36,357 nt of DNA from Schlesneria paludicola DSM 18645 (GCA_945862235.1 CAMAYU010000040.1:1-36357); one strand, 5' to 3'. Shown: positions 18,366 through 27,781, counted from the stretch's first letter. Notes: a model not told the origin generated them from the sequence alone. Translations and numbers: made by a program.

Positions 18366-21300
18366 TCACTTCGCCGGGGCTTGCGCTTTGATGAAGGCGA
18401 TCAGGTCGGCGAGGGCCTGTTTGTCGATGTCCCTTTCCAAGCCTTCGGGCATGAGGGACTGACCCGTTGAGATCAGTTCGTCGAGCGTTTCGCGGAGGAC
18501 GACATCCTCTTTGGCTTCGGCCCGCTTGAGGGTCAGGCTGGCGGCGGTTTCGGCGGAAATCAGGCCCGTGTGGATGCGTCCTTGCAGCGTGACGGCCGTG
18601 TAGGTTTGAAAGCTCGGCTGGGCTTCGCGGTTCGGGTCCATGATCGCGACGAGTAAGTCGGACGGTGACTTGTTCTGGACGCTCGCGAGGTCCGGGCCGA
18701 CCTGGTGGCCGGCCGTTCCCGCGCGATGGCATTGGACGCACGTCTTGCCGTACAGCATCTGGCCTCGCGCGGCGTCGCCCGTCAGGTCGAGCGTGGCCTG
18801 ATAGTCGGCGACGACCTGTTTGCGGTTGCTCGGTGGTTCGGCGAGCACCTTCTTCGCGGCTTCCTTCACTGCTCCGTTCGGATGGTTGAGAAGCAGTTGC
18901 CGCTTGTCCCGTTCGATCTCGCCAATCTTGATCGACCCCGTTTCGACGGCCTTCACCAGCGCAGTCGCTCCCCCCGCCGATGAGACCAGTTGATCGACGA
19001 CTTCGCGCCGCGTGGCCGGTCCAAACGTCTTCCACGGGGCGAGCAGCAACTCGACCGACTTCGCGGAACCCTGTGCCGCGAGAGCCTTCACCGCCGCCTG
19101 CTGCAACGCGGGCGAAGTCTGCGGAGTGAAGACGGCGGGCAACGCGGTCTCGGCCAGTTGCGCCTCGGCTAGTGCCAGTAGATTGATCGCCGCCAACCGC
19201 GCCGCCTCATTCGAGGCCGCATCACCCACAACACCGCTCGCCTGTTGATAGACCTTGCTCAGCGAGTCACTAATCGTCGCGTCGGCCTTCGTCTCGGCCA
19301 GCACCTTAGCAATCGAAGTCCCTCGCCGCCGCAGTCCCTCACCCAGCGCGACGAGTACCGGCGAGCGTGTCGTCGCCGGAACTTTGTCGTCGGTGACTGC
19401 CTTCAGCAATGCGACAACATCGTCACTCTTCGGCGATGAACCAATCAGTCGTGCCAGTTCGACGAGCAATGGTTTGACCGGCTCCGTGTGACCCGACATC
19501 AGTTCGACGAAGAGCTTGCCCATGTGCGGATAGACCGACGAAAGCCACGCCGTGCGGAGGTCCGCGTCTTTCGAGGCAATCGGCGCGAGGTAACGCAACT
19601 CGGGAATCGCGATCTCGGGGGCGAACTGTCCGACGGTCAAGAACCACTGACAATAAAAGCGGTACGAAGGATGGCTTGTTGCTGGCCCTCCATTCAGGCG
19701 ACTAGCTGTCATGAACTTGGAAGCCGTGACATCCGCGCCGGGAATCTTCTCGGCCAGCGTCAGTCCCAATTGTCGGTAGTCGCGGAACAGGCCAGCCAAG
19801 TCTTCAGGTCCGGCTTCTGCAAGTCCGTGAAGAGTCCACGCGGCATGCAGGCGACTACGAGACAAGTGAGCGTTGTTCATTCCTTCCCAAAAATCATCGG
19901 GCCGTTCATGGTTCGTGTTGGGGTAGTAGGGATTCTCTTGCCAGAAATGATGATTGGAATCATGTCGCGTGGCTCGATGCAGCAACGCCAGTGCATCCCG
20001 TTCTTGTCTTTCCACGATCAGGCGTTGTGCCGTATCGCGCGCCCATCCATTCCATGAGCCGAGCTGCCTCGCCAGTTGATCGCCCTTGAGTTTGCTGAGG
20101 TCTGGCGGCGCGACTCGCTTCATGCCGGGAGCGACCAACCGCCAGATGCGGCCTTTGTCGTGGCCACTTTCCAAGTCGCAAAGGGCTTTGATGTCCTCGG
20201 GGATTGAGGCGGGGTGTTCGATCGTTTCGCGGTACATGTCGAGCATGTAGAGCGTCCCGTCGGGGGCGTTCACGAAATTGGTCGGCCGGAACCAGTTGTC
20301 GGTCGAGGTGAGGAACTCGCAGTCTTTCTCGGTTCGTTCGGCGGTGAAGCTGATGCCGTCGGGAGTCAGTTTTTTGCGGTGGACGAGGTTCGCTCCGACA
20401 TCGCCGATGAAGACGTTGCCGTGGAATTCGGGCGGGTACGCGCCGCCGCGATAGACCGTGATGCCCGTCGCCGACGTGAAGAAGCCGATCGGAACGAGCT
20501 CCGATTCGGGCAGCCGCTTGCGCATCTCGGGGTCCGCCGCGCGACGGGCGGTGCGGACGAGTCGCCACGGTTCGGCACCGCTCGTCCGGAAGACGGTCGC
20601 GGCGGCTCCCTCCTTTGCGATCGAGCGGGTCGTGCTGGGAATCGTCAGTTGCGGATTGCGTTCGAGGTATTCGAGCGGCCACACGACATGCACGACGTGA
20701 TTGCTGTTCGAGCAAATGAACCGGTTGCCCCAGTCGTCGATCGTGTGTCCGAACTGCTGGCCTCCCGAAACCATCGTCAATTCATTCGTGGCGGGGTCGA
20801 GCCGCAGATCGCGCCGCCCCGGCGTGAATTTTTTCTCCGGCTTGCCGTCTCTGCCGGGAATGGTCAGCTCACCACCGGCCAGTCCCGACGAAAAGTAGAT
20901 CGCGTTGTCTCGTCCCCATTCGAGGCCGTTCGCCAACGCCTGCACATTCGCGTGACTGAAGCCGGTGCAGATGATGTCCTTCACGTCGGCCACGTCATCG
21001 CCATCAGTGTCCCTCATGAAGAAGAGGCTGCCTGATGCGAGGACGTACACGCCTCCCTTCGAGCAACAGACCGACTGGCCCCAGCGCAGTTTGTCGGCAA
21101 ACACGACGCTGTGATCCATCCGACCGTCGCCGTCTTTGTCGGTGAGGAGCCGGATGCGCGACCACGTTTCGGCCCGCTGGTCCTTGTACTTCTGCACGCG
21201 CTGCTCGGGAAGAAACGGATAGTCGGACATCTCGACGACGTACATGCGGCCGCGTTCGTCGAACGCCGCGTCGATCGGATCAACCACGTCCGGCTCAGCC

Positions 21301-21494
21301 GCAACCAATTCCAGCGTGAACCCATGTTGCAGCTTGAAGGTCTTGAGTTCCTCTTCGGGCGTCTTGCCTGGGATGCGCGTCATCAACTCGGCCAGCGGCT
21401 TCTCTTGAGCGACGAGGGTCGATGCCGCGAACAACCCGTTCAACGCAACGGCCACTGCGAGGCAGAATGATCGAACCACGGAATGCATCAGCAT
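18366..21494 (-). CDS. Giant PVC-type beta-propeller / HEAT / cytochrome c protein (1)
   Basis: About 1042 residues from ATG 21494, with gggag ~7 bases upstream and a second ATG at 21488; the in-frame extension to 21650 would translate palindromes and is rejected. A signal peptide (FCLAVAVALNGLFAASTLVAQ) opens the protein. Next is the PVC propeller/dehydrogenase-like domain: FTLELVAAEPDVVDPIDAAF, DERGRMYVVEM, DKDGDGRMD and further blade motifs. The middle is alpha-helical and HEAT-like. The C-terminus is a single-heme cytochrome c: Cys919-x-x-Cys922-His923 in GKTCVQCHRAG, VGPDLASV and a distal Met in SLMPEGLE. It is periplasmic and probably passes electrons from an oxidised sugar or alcohol to the respiratory chain; the substrate is unknown. 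Confidence 0.9.
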   Translation of the reverse strand: MLMHSVVRSFCLAVAVALNGLFAASTLVAQEKPLAELMTRIPGKTPEEELKTFKLQHGFTLELVAAEPDVVDPIDAAFDERGRMYVVEMSDYPFLPEQRVQKYKDQRAETWSRIRLLTDKDGDGRMDHSVVFADKLRWGQSVCCSKGGVYVLASGSLFFMRDTDGDDVADVKDIICTGFSHANVQALANGLEWGRDNAIYFSSGLAGGELTIPGRDGKPEKKFTPGRRDLRLDPATNELTMVSGGQQFGHTIDDWGNRFICSNSNHVVHVVWPLEYLERNPQLTIPSTTRSIAKEGAAATVFRTSGAEPWRLVRTARRAADPEMRKRLPESELVPIGFFTSATGITVYRGGAYPPEFHGNVFIGDVGANLVHRKKLTPDGISFTAERTEKDCEFLTSTDNWFRPTNFVNAPDGTLYMLDMYRETIEHPASIPEDIKALCDLESGHDKGRIWRLVAPGMKRVAPPDLSKLKGDQLARQLGSWNGWARDTAQRLIVERQERDALALLHRATRHDSNHHFWQENPYYPNTNHERPDDFWEGMNNAHLSRSRLHAAWTLHGLAEAGPEDLAGLFRDYRQLGLTLAEKIPGADVTASKFMTASRLNGGPATSHPSYRFYCQWFLTVGQFAPEIAIPELRYLAPIASKDADLRTAWLSSVYPHMGKLFVELMSGHTEPVKPLLVELARLIGSSPKSDDVVALLKAVTDDKVPATTRSPVLVALGEGLRRRGTSIAKVLAETKADATISDSLSKVYQQASGVVGDAASNEAARLAAINLLALAEAQLAETALPAVFTPQTSPALQQAAVKALAAQGSAKSVELLLAPWKTFGPATRREVVDQLVSSAGGATALVKAVETGSIKIGEIERDKRQLLLNHPNGAVKEAAKKVLAEPPSNRKQVVADYQATLDLTGDAARGQMLYGKTCVQCHRAGTAGHQVGPDLASVQNKSPSDLLVAIMDPNREAQPSFQTYTAVTLQGRIHTGLISAETAASLTLKRAEAKEDVVLRETLDELISTGQSLMPEGLERDIDKQALADLIAFIKAQAPAK

Positions 21495-21597
21495 GGAGAG
21501 TCTCCCAAAAGTTGGAGCCGGTCGGCGGGACTTCGAGCAGAGGCAGCACGGTATCGGGGAGGCTCGGAGACTTGAAGCGGCTCGACCCCATTTCGTA

Positions 21598-21619
21598 GGC
21601 CGGACCCGTTGGTCCGGCC
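21598..21619. repeat. 9-bp-arm palindrome upstream of giant cytochrome 1
   Basis: ggccggacc (21598-21606) pairs perfectly with ggtccggcc (21611-21619) across cgtt. It is on the promoter side of cytochrome 1, next to the long palindrome that follows. Confidence 0.5.
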
Positions 21620-21633
21620 GCAGGGTGGGATTA

Positions 21634-21696
21634 GGGGTCAAGTGGTTCAAAGTCCATTTTTCGCAGCGAAAAATGAACTTTGAACCACTTGACCCC
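21634..21696. repeat. 31-bp-arm palindrome, copy 1 of a two-copy family
   Basis: Arms 21634-21664 (starting ggggtcaagtggttcaaagt) and 21666-21696 match with one mismatch and a single central base. A second copy starts at 36305 and runs off the window. Both copies sit upstream of minus-strand genes for exported proteins (cytochrome 1 and DUF1501). Confidence 0.85.
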
Positions 21697-21714
21697 GGCT
21701 TTTAGACGCGCGCG

Positions 21715-23019
21715 TCAAAGCCGCGTGATGCGGTAGCCGGGATGTTCGGGTGTGAACAGTTCTGGAAGCAGGCGGACGCCCAAACCGGGGCGTGTTGGTA
21801 GCGGCAGGTGGCCGTTGGTCACGACGACCGGTTCGTCGATCAGCAGCGGGTAGAGCGTCTTCAAATGTGCACGGACGGTCTCTTGATAGGTCACGTTGGC
21901 ACACGACGCGGCGATGTGCAGGCCCGCGAACAGCGTGAGTGGTCCCGTGCAGTCGTGCATGAGAGTCGGGACGTTGAAGGCTTGAGACAGCTCCGCCGCG
22001 CGGCGTGTCTCACTGATGCCGCCGATCCATGTTGGGTCGATCATCGTGTAGTCGGCCGCACGCTGTTGCAGGACTTGGCGGTACTCCTCGCGACTCACCA
22101 GCATCTCGCTCACGGCGATGGGGACTCCCGCGCGGTCGCGGAAGTCGGCGATTGTGTCTACGCAATCGGGGCGGATCACGTCTTCGAGCCACAGTGGCTG
22201 GAGTGGTCTCATCGCCTCGGCAATGCGGAGTGCGGCGGGGAGTGAGAAGAAGCCATGTCCGTCGAGCATCAACTCCATTTTTAAGCCGACTCGTTCGCGG
22301 ATCTCGTGCAACGGACGGAGGGCTTGTTCGAGATCGGGCCAACTGACGCGATGACCTCCAGACTTACGATAAATCTGATCGAGCGACCACGTCTTCATCG
22401 CGGTGTACCCGGCGGCGAGCAATTCCTCGGCGAGGTCTCCCGCATGATGGACGCTGTTGTAGTTGTCTTCGAGCGGCCCCGGTTGCCCGAGATCGCCATG
22501 TCCCGGCCAGCCCTGTGCGTCGGGAGCATCCTTCGGGCGACGGCCATACGTCGGGCCACCGCAACTGTTGTAGACCGGGATCGCGTCTCGTACCGGTCCG
22601 CCCAACAGCTTCCAGACGGGACGCTGAGTCAACTGGCCGAGGATGTCCCACAGCGCGAGGTCGATCGCGGAGATGGCTCGCAACTCGCAGCCTCGCACCC
22701 CGAAGGCGGTTCCTCGTTCGTACAGGAATCGCCAGTGACTTTCGATCGCCGTGGCATCGGCCCCCAGCAACCGCCGCGACATCCAATCGTGCAGCGTCGC
22801 CGCGACCGCGTGAGGAATGTAGTACGTCTCACCGTGACCAATGACCGGTTCACCACCGACGGTCCCGGCGTCAGTGTGAATCCGCAGCAGCAGGATCCCG
22901 GCCATGATGTCGTGCGGGATCAGCGTCTCGATGGCGACGATGCGCGGTCCGTGGCGAAACGCATGTTCTTGCGTGGGACTCGAGGCGCGGGAAAGGAATT
23001 CGGCGGGAGGTGTGGTCAT
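21715..23019 (-). CDS. Enolase-superfamily sugar-acid dehydratase (MR/MLE type)
   Basis: 434 residues. Mandelate racemase/muconate lactonizing fold: an N-terminal capping domain (VAIETLIPHDIMAGILLLRIHTD) and a (beta/alpha)7 barrel. Candidate Mg2+ ligands: Asp in MELMLDGHG, Glu in LWLEDVI and Glu in AVSEMLVSR; a general acid/base His follows in LMHDCTGPL. This arrangement fits the mannonate/gluconate dehydratase-like branch (D-sugar acid to 2-keto-3-deoxy acid). The N-terminal ~24 residues are an extension relative to the usual start. No signal peptide, so cytoplasmic. Located upstream of giant cytochrome 1 on the same strand, 220 bp away. Substrate uncertain. Confidence 0.88.
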   Translation of the reverse strand: MTTPPAEFLSRASSPTQEHAFRHGPRIVAIETLIPHDIMAGILLLRIHTDAGTVGGEPVIGHGETYYIPHAVAATLHDWMSRRLLGADATAIESHWRFLYERGTAFGVRGCELRAISAIDLALWDILGQLTQRPVWKLLGGPVRDAIPVYNSCGGPTYGRRPKDAPDAQGWPGHGDLGQPGPLEDNYNSVHHAGDLAEELLAAGYTAMKTWSLDQIYRKSGGHRVSWPDLEQALRPLHEIRERVGLKMELMLDGHGFFSLPAALRIAEAMRPLQPLWLEDVIRPDCVDTIADFRDRAGVPIAVSEMLVSREEYRQVLQQRAADYTMIDPTWIGGISETRRAAELSQAFNVPTLMHDCTGPLTLFAGLHIAASCANVTYQETVRAHLKTLYPLLIDEPVVVTNGHLPLPTRPGLGVRLLPELFTPEHPGYRITRL

Positions 23020-23072
23020 AAAGAGTGATGTCCTAAGGCGGCCGAGCTGCCACCAATGCGAGACCGTGTTCG

Positions 23073-23139
23073 GTTTTCCGTGTTCAGTAAGACAATGTGA
23101 TTGAAGTCTGGCCTTCTGTCTTTACTGAACACCGAAAAC
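23073..23139. repeat. 18-bp-arm palindrome upstream of the dehydratase
   Basis: gttttccgtgttcagtaa (23073-23090) pairs with 23122-23139 with one mismatch, in the 438-bp gap 23020-23457 between divergent genes. It begins 54 bases before the dehydratase start, so it might be in the promoter or leader. Nothing coding is recognised in the rest of the gap. Confidence 0.65.
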
Positions 23140-23224
23140 TGTAAACTTTTTCCGAGCCAATCTTCTTCGCAGATTGCACAGGAGTTACGGACGAAGAAAC
23201 TAAAGTCAGTGCCATTAGGCATCA

Positions 23225-23320
23225 GCCCCCCCCCCTGTTTCTTGGGCGTAAGCCCGTTTTCAAAGAGTCCGGGGCTTACGCCGCCCCGCTCAGACACCTC
23301 TCACTCTCCGCCGTGCGAGG
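23225..23320. repeat. Eroded member of the ggcgtcagcccc palindrome family
   Basis: It starts with cagc followed by a run of ten C, then cttgggcgtaagccc and ggggcttacgccgccccgct, and ends with gcgaggtat at ~23313-23321. The segment cttgggcgtaagcc and the terminal gcgaggtat also occur in the 27587-27725 element, so both are probably the same repeat, one arm of this copy being degraded. Confidence 0.55.
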
Positions 23321-23457
23321 TATCGCAATGTCTCAGCATTGGCCGCGTGCGGTATCGACATTCGTCTGGACGATCCGTGAGTCGGTCGTCACAGTACCAC
23401 GTCGTTGTTTCATCCGGCTGAATTGCGGTGACCCGGTCGCCGTTGATGGGGAATTGC

Positions 23458-24306
23458 ATGGTTCACGTTCCCACCTCCATTCGTACGCCTGCTCGGTCGC
23501 TGCTGACTCGTTGGCGACTCGTGGCGCTGTCGTTGTTGGCGATGAGTGTCGTCGGATACACGGCATTCACGTACACAGCGTTTGGTCAGTTTCGACGCGA
23601 GGCGAAAGGAAGCGTGGCGGGGTTCCGCGTCGTGGCGGAGTACCCTCATGATGCGTCTGCCTTCACGCAAGGTTTGGTTTTCACCGACGGACGCTTGTAT
23701 GAGGGGACGGGCAAGAAAGGGGAGTCGTCTCTCCGCCGAGTCGAACTCAAGACCGGTCGCATCGAGCAGATTGTCCCACTCGATTCCGCGTTGTTTGGCG
23801 AAGGGATCGCGGTTCTCGACGGCAAGGTTTTTCAACTGACGTGGCAGAACCGACTGGGGATCATCTACGACCAGAAAACGTTCGATTCGCTCGGAACGTT
23901 TCGTTACACGGGCGAAGGCTGGGGACTGACGCACGATGGCAAGCGGCTGATTCTGAGCGACGGCACGTCCACGATTCGGTTTCTCGACACGAAGACGTTT
24001 GAGGTCGTGAAACGCCTGAAAGTGCGCGCCTCCAACGGCCCGGTCGATCAACTCAACGAACTGGAGTTTCGCAAAGGTGAGATCCTGGCCAATGTCTGGC
24101 ATACGAACCGCATCGCTCGCATTTCGCCTGAAAGCGGTGAGGTTCTCGGCTGGATCGACCTCGCCAGCCTCTATCCCGAACGGCAACGTCAGAGCCGTGA
24201 GGATGTCCTGAACGGCATTGCCTATGACGAAGCCAACGACCGCCTCTTCGTGACCGGCAAGAACTGGCCGAAGATTTACGAGATCGAAGTCGTCCCGCAG
24301 AAGTGA
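23458..24306 (+). CDS. Glutaminyl-peptide cyclotransferase (bacterial/plant QC type)
   Basis: About 282 residues from ATG 23458; an ATG at 23446 and GTG 23428 are also in frame. gatgggga lies just upstream. One N-terminal hydrophobic helix (RLVALSLLAMSVVGYTAF) anchors or exports it. The body is the five-bladed propeller of the QC family (PF05096): RVVAEYPHDASAFTQGLVF, YEGTGKKGESSLRRVEL, FGEGIAVLDGKVFQLTW, WGLTHDGKRLILSDG, ELEFRKGEILANVWHTN and NGIAYDEANDRLFVTGKNWPKIYEI. It cyclises N-terminal Gln to pyroglutamate on exported proteins. The ALDH start codon lies ~130 bp downstream. Confidence 0.9.
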   Translation: MVHVPTSIRTPARSLLTRWRLVALSLLAMSVVGYTAFTYTAFGQFRREAKGSVAGFRVVAEYPHDASAFTQGLVFTDGRLYEGTGKKGESSLRRVELKTGRIEQIVPLDSALFGEGIAVLDGKVFQLTWQNRLGIIYDQKTFDSLGTFRYTGEGWGLTHDGKRLILSDGTSTIRFLDTKTFEVVKRLKVRASNGPVDQLNELEFRKGEILANVWHTNRIARISPESGEVLGWIDLASLYPERQRQSREDVLNGIAYDEANDRLFVTGKNWPKIYEIEVVPQK

Positions 24307-24436
24307 TGCGATGCGTCTCGACGAGTCGGATGAATTTCCCGATCTCTTGAGATACTCTCTCGGCCCGCCAAACAGCGGGTCGCCACGTGCGATTCGTCTC
24401 ACCCGCATCAGCCTCATCTTCAGGAAAGCCGCCCCC

Positions 24437-25873
24437 GTGTTCGATATTCCCGTGCTTCGCTTTGGTCAGGTTTACGAGTCGATGGAAAAGCAGCCGGTCG
24501 TTCATTTCGACACCGGCGAGGAACTGGCCCGGCTGCATCAAGCGACCGGCGCGATGGTCAAGCTGGACCTGAAGAAATCGCAGAAAGCACGCGATGCCTT
24601 GCGAGCCATTCCGATCGCGAAGCTGATCGAAATCTGCAAGAGCGCGGCCGAGTTCTACCTGAACGACACACTGCCGATGGGGAGCGGATCGCTGTCTCCC
24701 GCCGAATTCTGCCGGATGCAATCGGCGACGACGGGTCTCCCCGAACACATGTGCGCGACGAACATGCGCAAGAACGCCTTCGTCCTGTCTCACATGGACG
24801 AGGTGTTGGACGCGCTGACGCGCGGTCTGCCGTATGAAGTTCTCGAACGGGGCTACGGGAAAGAGTCGCGCGGCGTGATGGTTTCGTATCAAGCGAACTC
24901 GCCCGTGTTCGGCATGGTGCTGCCGAACAACTCACCCGGCGTACACACGCTGTGGTTGCCCGCGCTGCCGATGCAGATTGGTCTGTGCATCAAGCCCGGT
25001 TCGCAAGAGTTCTGGACGCCGTACCGCATCACCGAAGCGTTTTATAAAGCGGGCCTGCCGCGCGAAGCGATCTCGATCTATCCCGGTGGCCACGATGTCG
25101 GTGGAGCGGTCATGACCGACTGCCAACGCGCGATGATCTTCGGTGGTCAGGCGACCGTCGATCAGCACGCGGGGAACCCCAAAATCTCCGTTCACGGGCC
25201 GGGGTTCTCGAAGATCGTGCTGGGCGATGATGTGGTCGATCGCTGGGAAGACTATCTCGATCTGATGGTCGATAGCATCTTCTTGAACAGCGGCCGAAGC
25301 TGCATCAGCGCGAGCGGTGTCTGGGCCAGTCGCCACACGTGCGAGATTGCCGACGCGCTCGCACAACGTCTCGGCCCGATCGCGCCGCTCCCGCCGAGCG
25401 ATCCGAAGTCGCCACTTGCCGCCTTCACGACGGCGGGTGTTGCCGACGCGATGAACGCCCAGATCGACGAAGGCTGTCAGGCCGATGGTGTGACCGAAAT
25501 GACGGCGAAATATCGCGGCGGCGATCGTCTCGTGAAGCAGGCCCGCTGCGACTACCTGCGGCCGACGATTATTCATTGCTCCGGCCCCGACGTGCCGCTC
25601 GCGAACACCGAATACATGTTCCCGTTCGCCTCGGTCGTCGAATGCCCTCAGAACAAAATCGTGGCCGCGATGAAGCAGACGCTGGTTTGCACGGCTCTCA
25701 CGGACGACGCGAAGTTCAAGCAACAGTTGCTCGACGCGACGAATATCGACCGGCTGAACATCGGCACGGTGAAGACGCTGCAACTCAACTGGCTGCAACC
25801 GCACGAAGGGAACATCGTGGACTTCCTCTTCCGCGCGCGAGCCTTCCAAGACAGCCCGCCGCCAGCGCATTGA
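24437..25873 (+). CDS. Aldehyde dehydrogenase-like protein of a planctomycete type
   Basis: About 478 residues from GTG 24437, with aggaaag ~9 bases upstream; the in-frame ATG 24311 would add 42 residues without ALDH similarity. The catalytic Cys289 lies in NSGRSCISAS. NAD-binding region: VFGMVLPNNSPGVHTLWLPAL, CIKPGSQEFWTPYRI and FGGQATVD. The position of the usual ELGGK general-base motif reads VHGPGFSKIVLGDD, so the standard Glu appears replaced. C-terminal MFPFASVVECP matches the hydrophobic FGPV segment. It probably oxidises a sugar- or amine-derived aldehyde in the cytoplasm; the substrate is unknown. A repeat separates it from the sulfatase. Confidence 0.85.
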   Translation: MFDIPVLRFGQVYESMEKQPVVHFDTGEELARLHQATGAMVKLDLKKSQKARDALRAIPIAKLIEICKSAAEFYLNDTLPMGSGSLSPAEFCRMQSATTGLPEHMCATNMRKNAFVLSHMDEVLDALTRGLPYEVLERGYGKESRGVMVSYQANSPVFGMVLPNNSPGVHTLWLPALPMQIGLCIKPGSQEFWTPYRITEAFYKAGLPREAISIYPGGHDVGGAVMTDCQRAMIFGGQATVDQHAGNPKISVHGPGFSKIVLGDDVVDRWEDYLDLMVDSIFLNSGRSCISASGVWASRHTCEIADALAQRLGPIAPLPPSDPKSPLAAFTTAGVADAMNAQIDEGCQADGVTEMTAKYRGGDRLVKQARCDYLRPTIIHCSGPDVPLANTEYMFPFASVVECPQNKIVAAMKQTLVCTALTDDAKFKQQLLDATNIDRLNIGTVKTLQLNWLQPHEGNIVDFLFRARAFQDSPPPAH

Positions 25874-25923
25874 AATGGCTGACGCAGAAGCCCGGCTTAG
25901 CAGGCTGTTGAGAAACGTAATTT

Positions 25924-25977
25924 GGACGCCCTCGTCCGAGTCTTTTCTCGTTGGAAACGGACGGACGGAGGGCGTCC
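25924..25977. repeat. Palindrome between ALDH and sulfatase genes
   Basis: ggacgccctcgtccg (25924-25938) pairs with cggacggagggcgtcc (25962-25977) with one extra base. Outer flanks (ctgttgagaaacg and ttttcgacag) are also partly complementary. Similar base words (ggacggacg) recur in the palindrome at 34735-34800. Confidence 0.6.
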
Positions 25978-26060
25978 ATCCTACTGTTTTCGACAGACTG
26001 TTAGCCTTGTTAGCCGGACATCGAGGTCGTTCGCTCTTCCGATCCCCTGAGGCACTCACC

Positions 26061-27557
26061 ATGCAGCGTTATCTGACAGTACTGTTCGTCGCCGTCGCGT
26101 CCGTTCCTGCGTGGGCCGCTTCGCAGCGGAATGTGATCGTCATCGTCGCCGATGATTTGGGGAAGCAGCTCGGTTGTTATGGTGACAAGCTCGCGAAGAC
26201 GCCGAACGTGGACCGGCTCGCGGCACAAGGCGTTCGGTTCAATCGAGCCTACTGCACGACCGCCAGTTGCAGTGCGAGTCGCTCGGTTCTGATGAGCGGC
26301 CTCCACAACCATGCGACCGGACATTACGGACACGCTCACGGCAGCGGTCACTTCAGCACGTATGAGTCGGTCCGCTCGCTGCCGGTCATGTTGGGCGACG
26401 CTGGCTATCGAACGTGCCTCATCGGCAAGTATCACCTCGCCCCCGAGTACACCTATAAGTTTGAGACGCAGCGGCAAGAGGGGACTCAAGGGGCACGCAA
26501 CACGGTCCGGATGGCCCAGAACGCGAAGGCGTGGATCGCAGAGAACGATCAGAAACCGTTCTTCCTCTACTTCTGTCCGACTGACCCGCATCGTGCTGGA
26601 GCCGACTCGTTCGCCAATCATCCCAATCAATCCGACTTTTATGCCGGCATCCAGCCGACGGTCTATCGCCCCGAAGAGATGAACGTTCCAGCGTGGCTTC
26701 CCGACAAGCCCGAAGTCCGCCAAGAACTGGCCGAGTACTATCAATCCATCGCGCGGCTCGATGTTGGAATCGGCACGTTGCTCGACGGGCTGAAAGAGAC
26801 CGGTCATTGGGAAGACACGCTGGTGATGTTTCTCAGCGACAACGGCCCGCCGTTTCCGGGAGCCAAGACGACGCACTACGAACCGGGCACAAACCTGCCG
26901 CTCATCGTGCGTGACCCCCGATTGAAGACGCAGGGCGGAACGAACGAAGCCCTTGTGACGTGGGTCGATGTGGTGCCGACGGTCCTTGATTACTGCGGCG
27001 TCAAACCGCAGGGACTTGGCCCGGTGCGCATGTCCGAAAACATCGGTCGCACCCCCGTTGCCGGTGAAGGGAAGAAGCCGAACGCTGCGAAGGAATCAGG
27101 CGAACTGAAGCCCTACAAACTCCACGGCCGCTCGTTCCTGAGCGTCCTCGATCAAGAGCGGCCGGCCGGTTGGGACGAAGCGTTCTCATCGCACACGTTC
27201 CACGAAGTCACGATGTACTACCCGATGCGCACGGTGCGCAGCGGCAAGTTCAAACTGATCTTCAACATCGCCAACCCGCTGCCGTATCCGTTCGCGTCCG
27301 ATCTGTTCGCGTCCCCCACGTGGCAGGCGGTTCTCAAGCGGAACGATGAGTACGAACAGTACGGCCAACGCTCGGTCAAAGCCTATCTGCACCGACCTCG
27401 TTTCGAGTTGTTTGACTTAGAAGCCGATCCGCACGAGACCAAGAACCTCGCCGAAGACCCCGCTCACCAGACGACGTTCGAGACGTTGCAAGCGAAGCTC
27501 AAGAAATGGCAAGAGGCCACGAACGACCCGTGGGATACGAAGTGGACCTATGAATGA
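26061..27557 (+). CDS. Exported type I sulfatase
   Basis: About 498 residues from ATG 26061; an ORF extension to 25875 reads through the repeat and is rejected. Signal peptide YLTVLFVAVASVPAWA, cleavage near Ala20. The N-terminal alkaline-phosphatase-like core shows VIVIVADDLGKQLGCYGDK (Asp31, Asp32 metal ligands) and the formylglycine site Cys70-x-Ala-x-Arg74 (CSASR), a Cys-type maturation motif. Later LSDNGPPFPGAKTTHYEPGT holds the Asp-Asn-Gly metal site and substrate residues. It removes sulfate esters from polysaccharides or glycans in the periplasm, a hallmark gene of planctomycetes. Substrate not deducible; the maturase is not in the window. Confidence 0.93.
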   Translation: MQRYLTVLFVAVASVPAWAASQRNVIVIVADDLGKQLGCYGDKLAKTPNVDRLAAQGVRFNRAYCTTASCSASRSVLMSGLHNHATGHYGHAHGSGHFSTYESVRSLPVMLGDAGYRTCLIGKYHLAPEYTYKFETQRQEGTQGARNTVRMAQNAKAWIAENDQKPFFLYFCPTDPHRAGADSFANHPNQSDFYAGIQPTVYRPEEMNVPAWLPDKPEVRQELAEYYQSIARLDVGIGTLLDGLKETGHWEDTLVMFLSDNGPPFPGAKTTHYEPGTNLPLIVRDPRLKTQGGTNEALVTWVDVVPTVLDYCGVKPQGLGPVRMSENIGRTPVAGEGKKPNAAKESGELKPYKLHGRSFLSVLDQERPAGWDEAFSSHTFHEVTMYYPMRTVRSGKFKLIFNIANPLPYPFASDLFASPTWQAVLKRNDEYEQYGQRSVKAYLHRPRFELFDLEADPHETKNLAEDPAHQTTFETLQAKLKKWQEATNDPWDTKWTYE

Positions 27558-27586
27558 GCCACGCTGAAGTCCGGCTTAGTTTTGTA

Positions 27587-27725
27587 ATACCTCGCGGCAC
27601 AAAGTGAGACATTTCCGAGTGGTGCGGCGTCAGCCCCCCGGCTCTTGGGCGTAAGCCAGTCTGGGAAGAACCAGGGGGCTGACGCCGCACCACTCGGATG
27701 ACTCATCACTCACCGCGCGAGGTAT
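27587..27725. repeat. MITE-like nested palindrome with terminal inverted repeats
   Basis: Outer 10-bp inverted repeats atacctcgcg (27587-27596) and cgcgaggtat (27716-27725) flank an inner palindrome with 24-bp arms, 27615-27638 and 27674-27697. About 139 bp in total, between the sulfatase and SGNH genes. It shares its core with the repeats at 1-60 and 23225-23320. No target-site duplication or transposase was identified. Confidence 0.75.
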
Positions 27726-27781
27726 AGTCGGATTTCGTTTCTTAACAACACGCACTAAACCCATCACCAAGAGTTGCCGCC

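Noticed and set aside
21495-21650. N-terminal extension of giant cytochrome 1
   Set aside because: It translates two palindromes and gives no signal peptide at the terminus; the ATG at 21494 starts the secretion signal.
24932-26062. A 376-codon minus-strand frame over the ALDH gene
   Set aside because: Antisense to the ALDH motifs and crossing the repeat at 25924; composition is that of a shadow.
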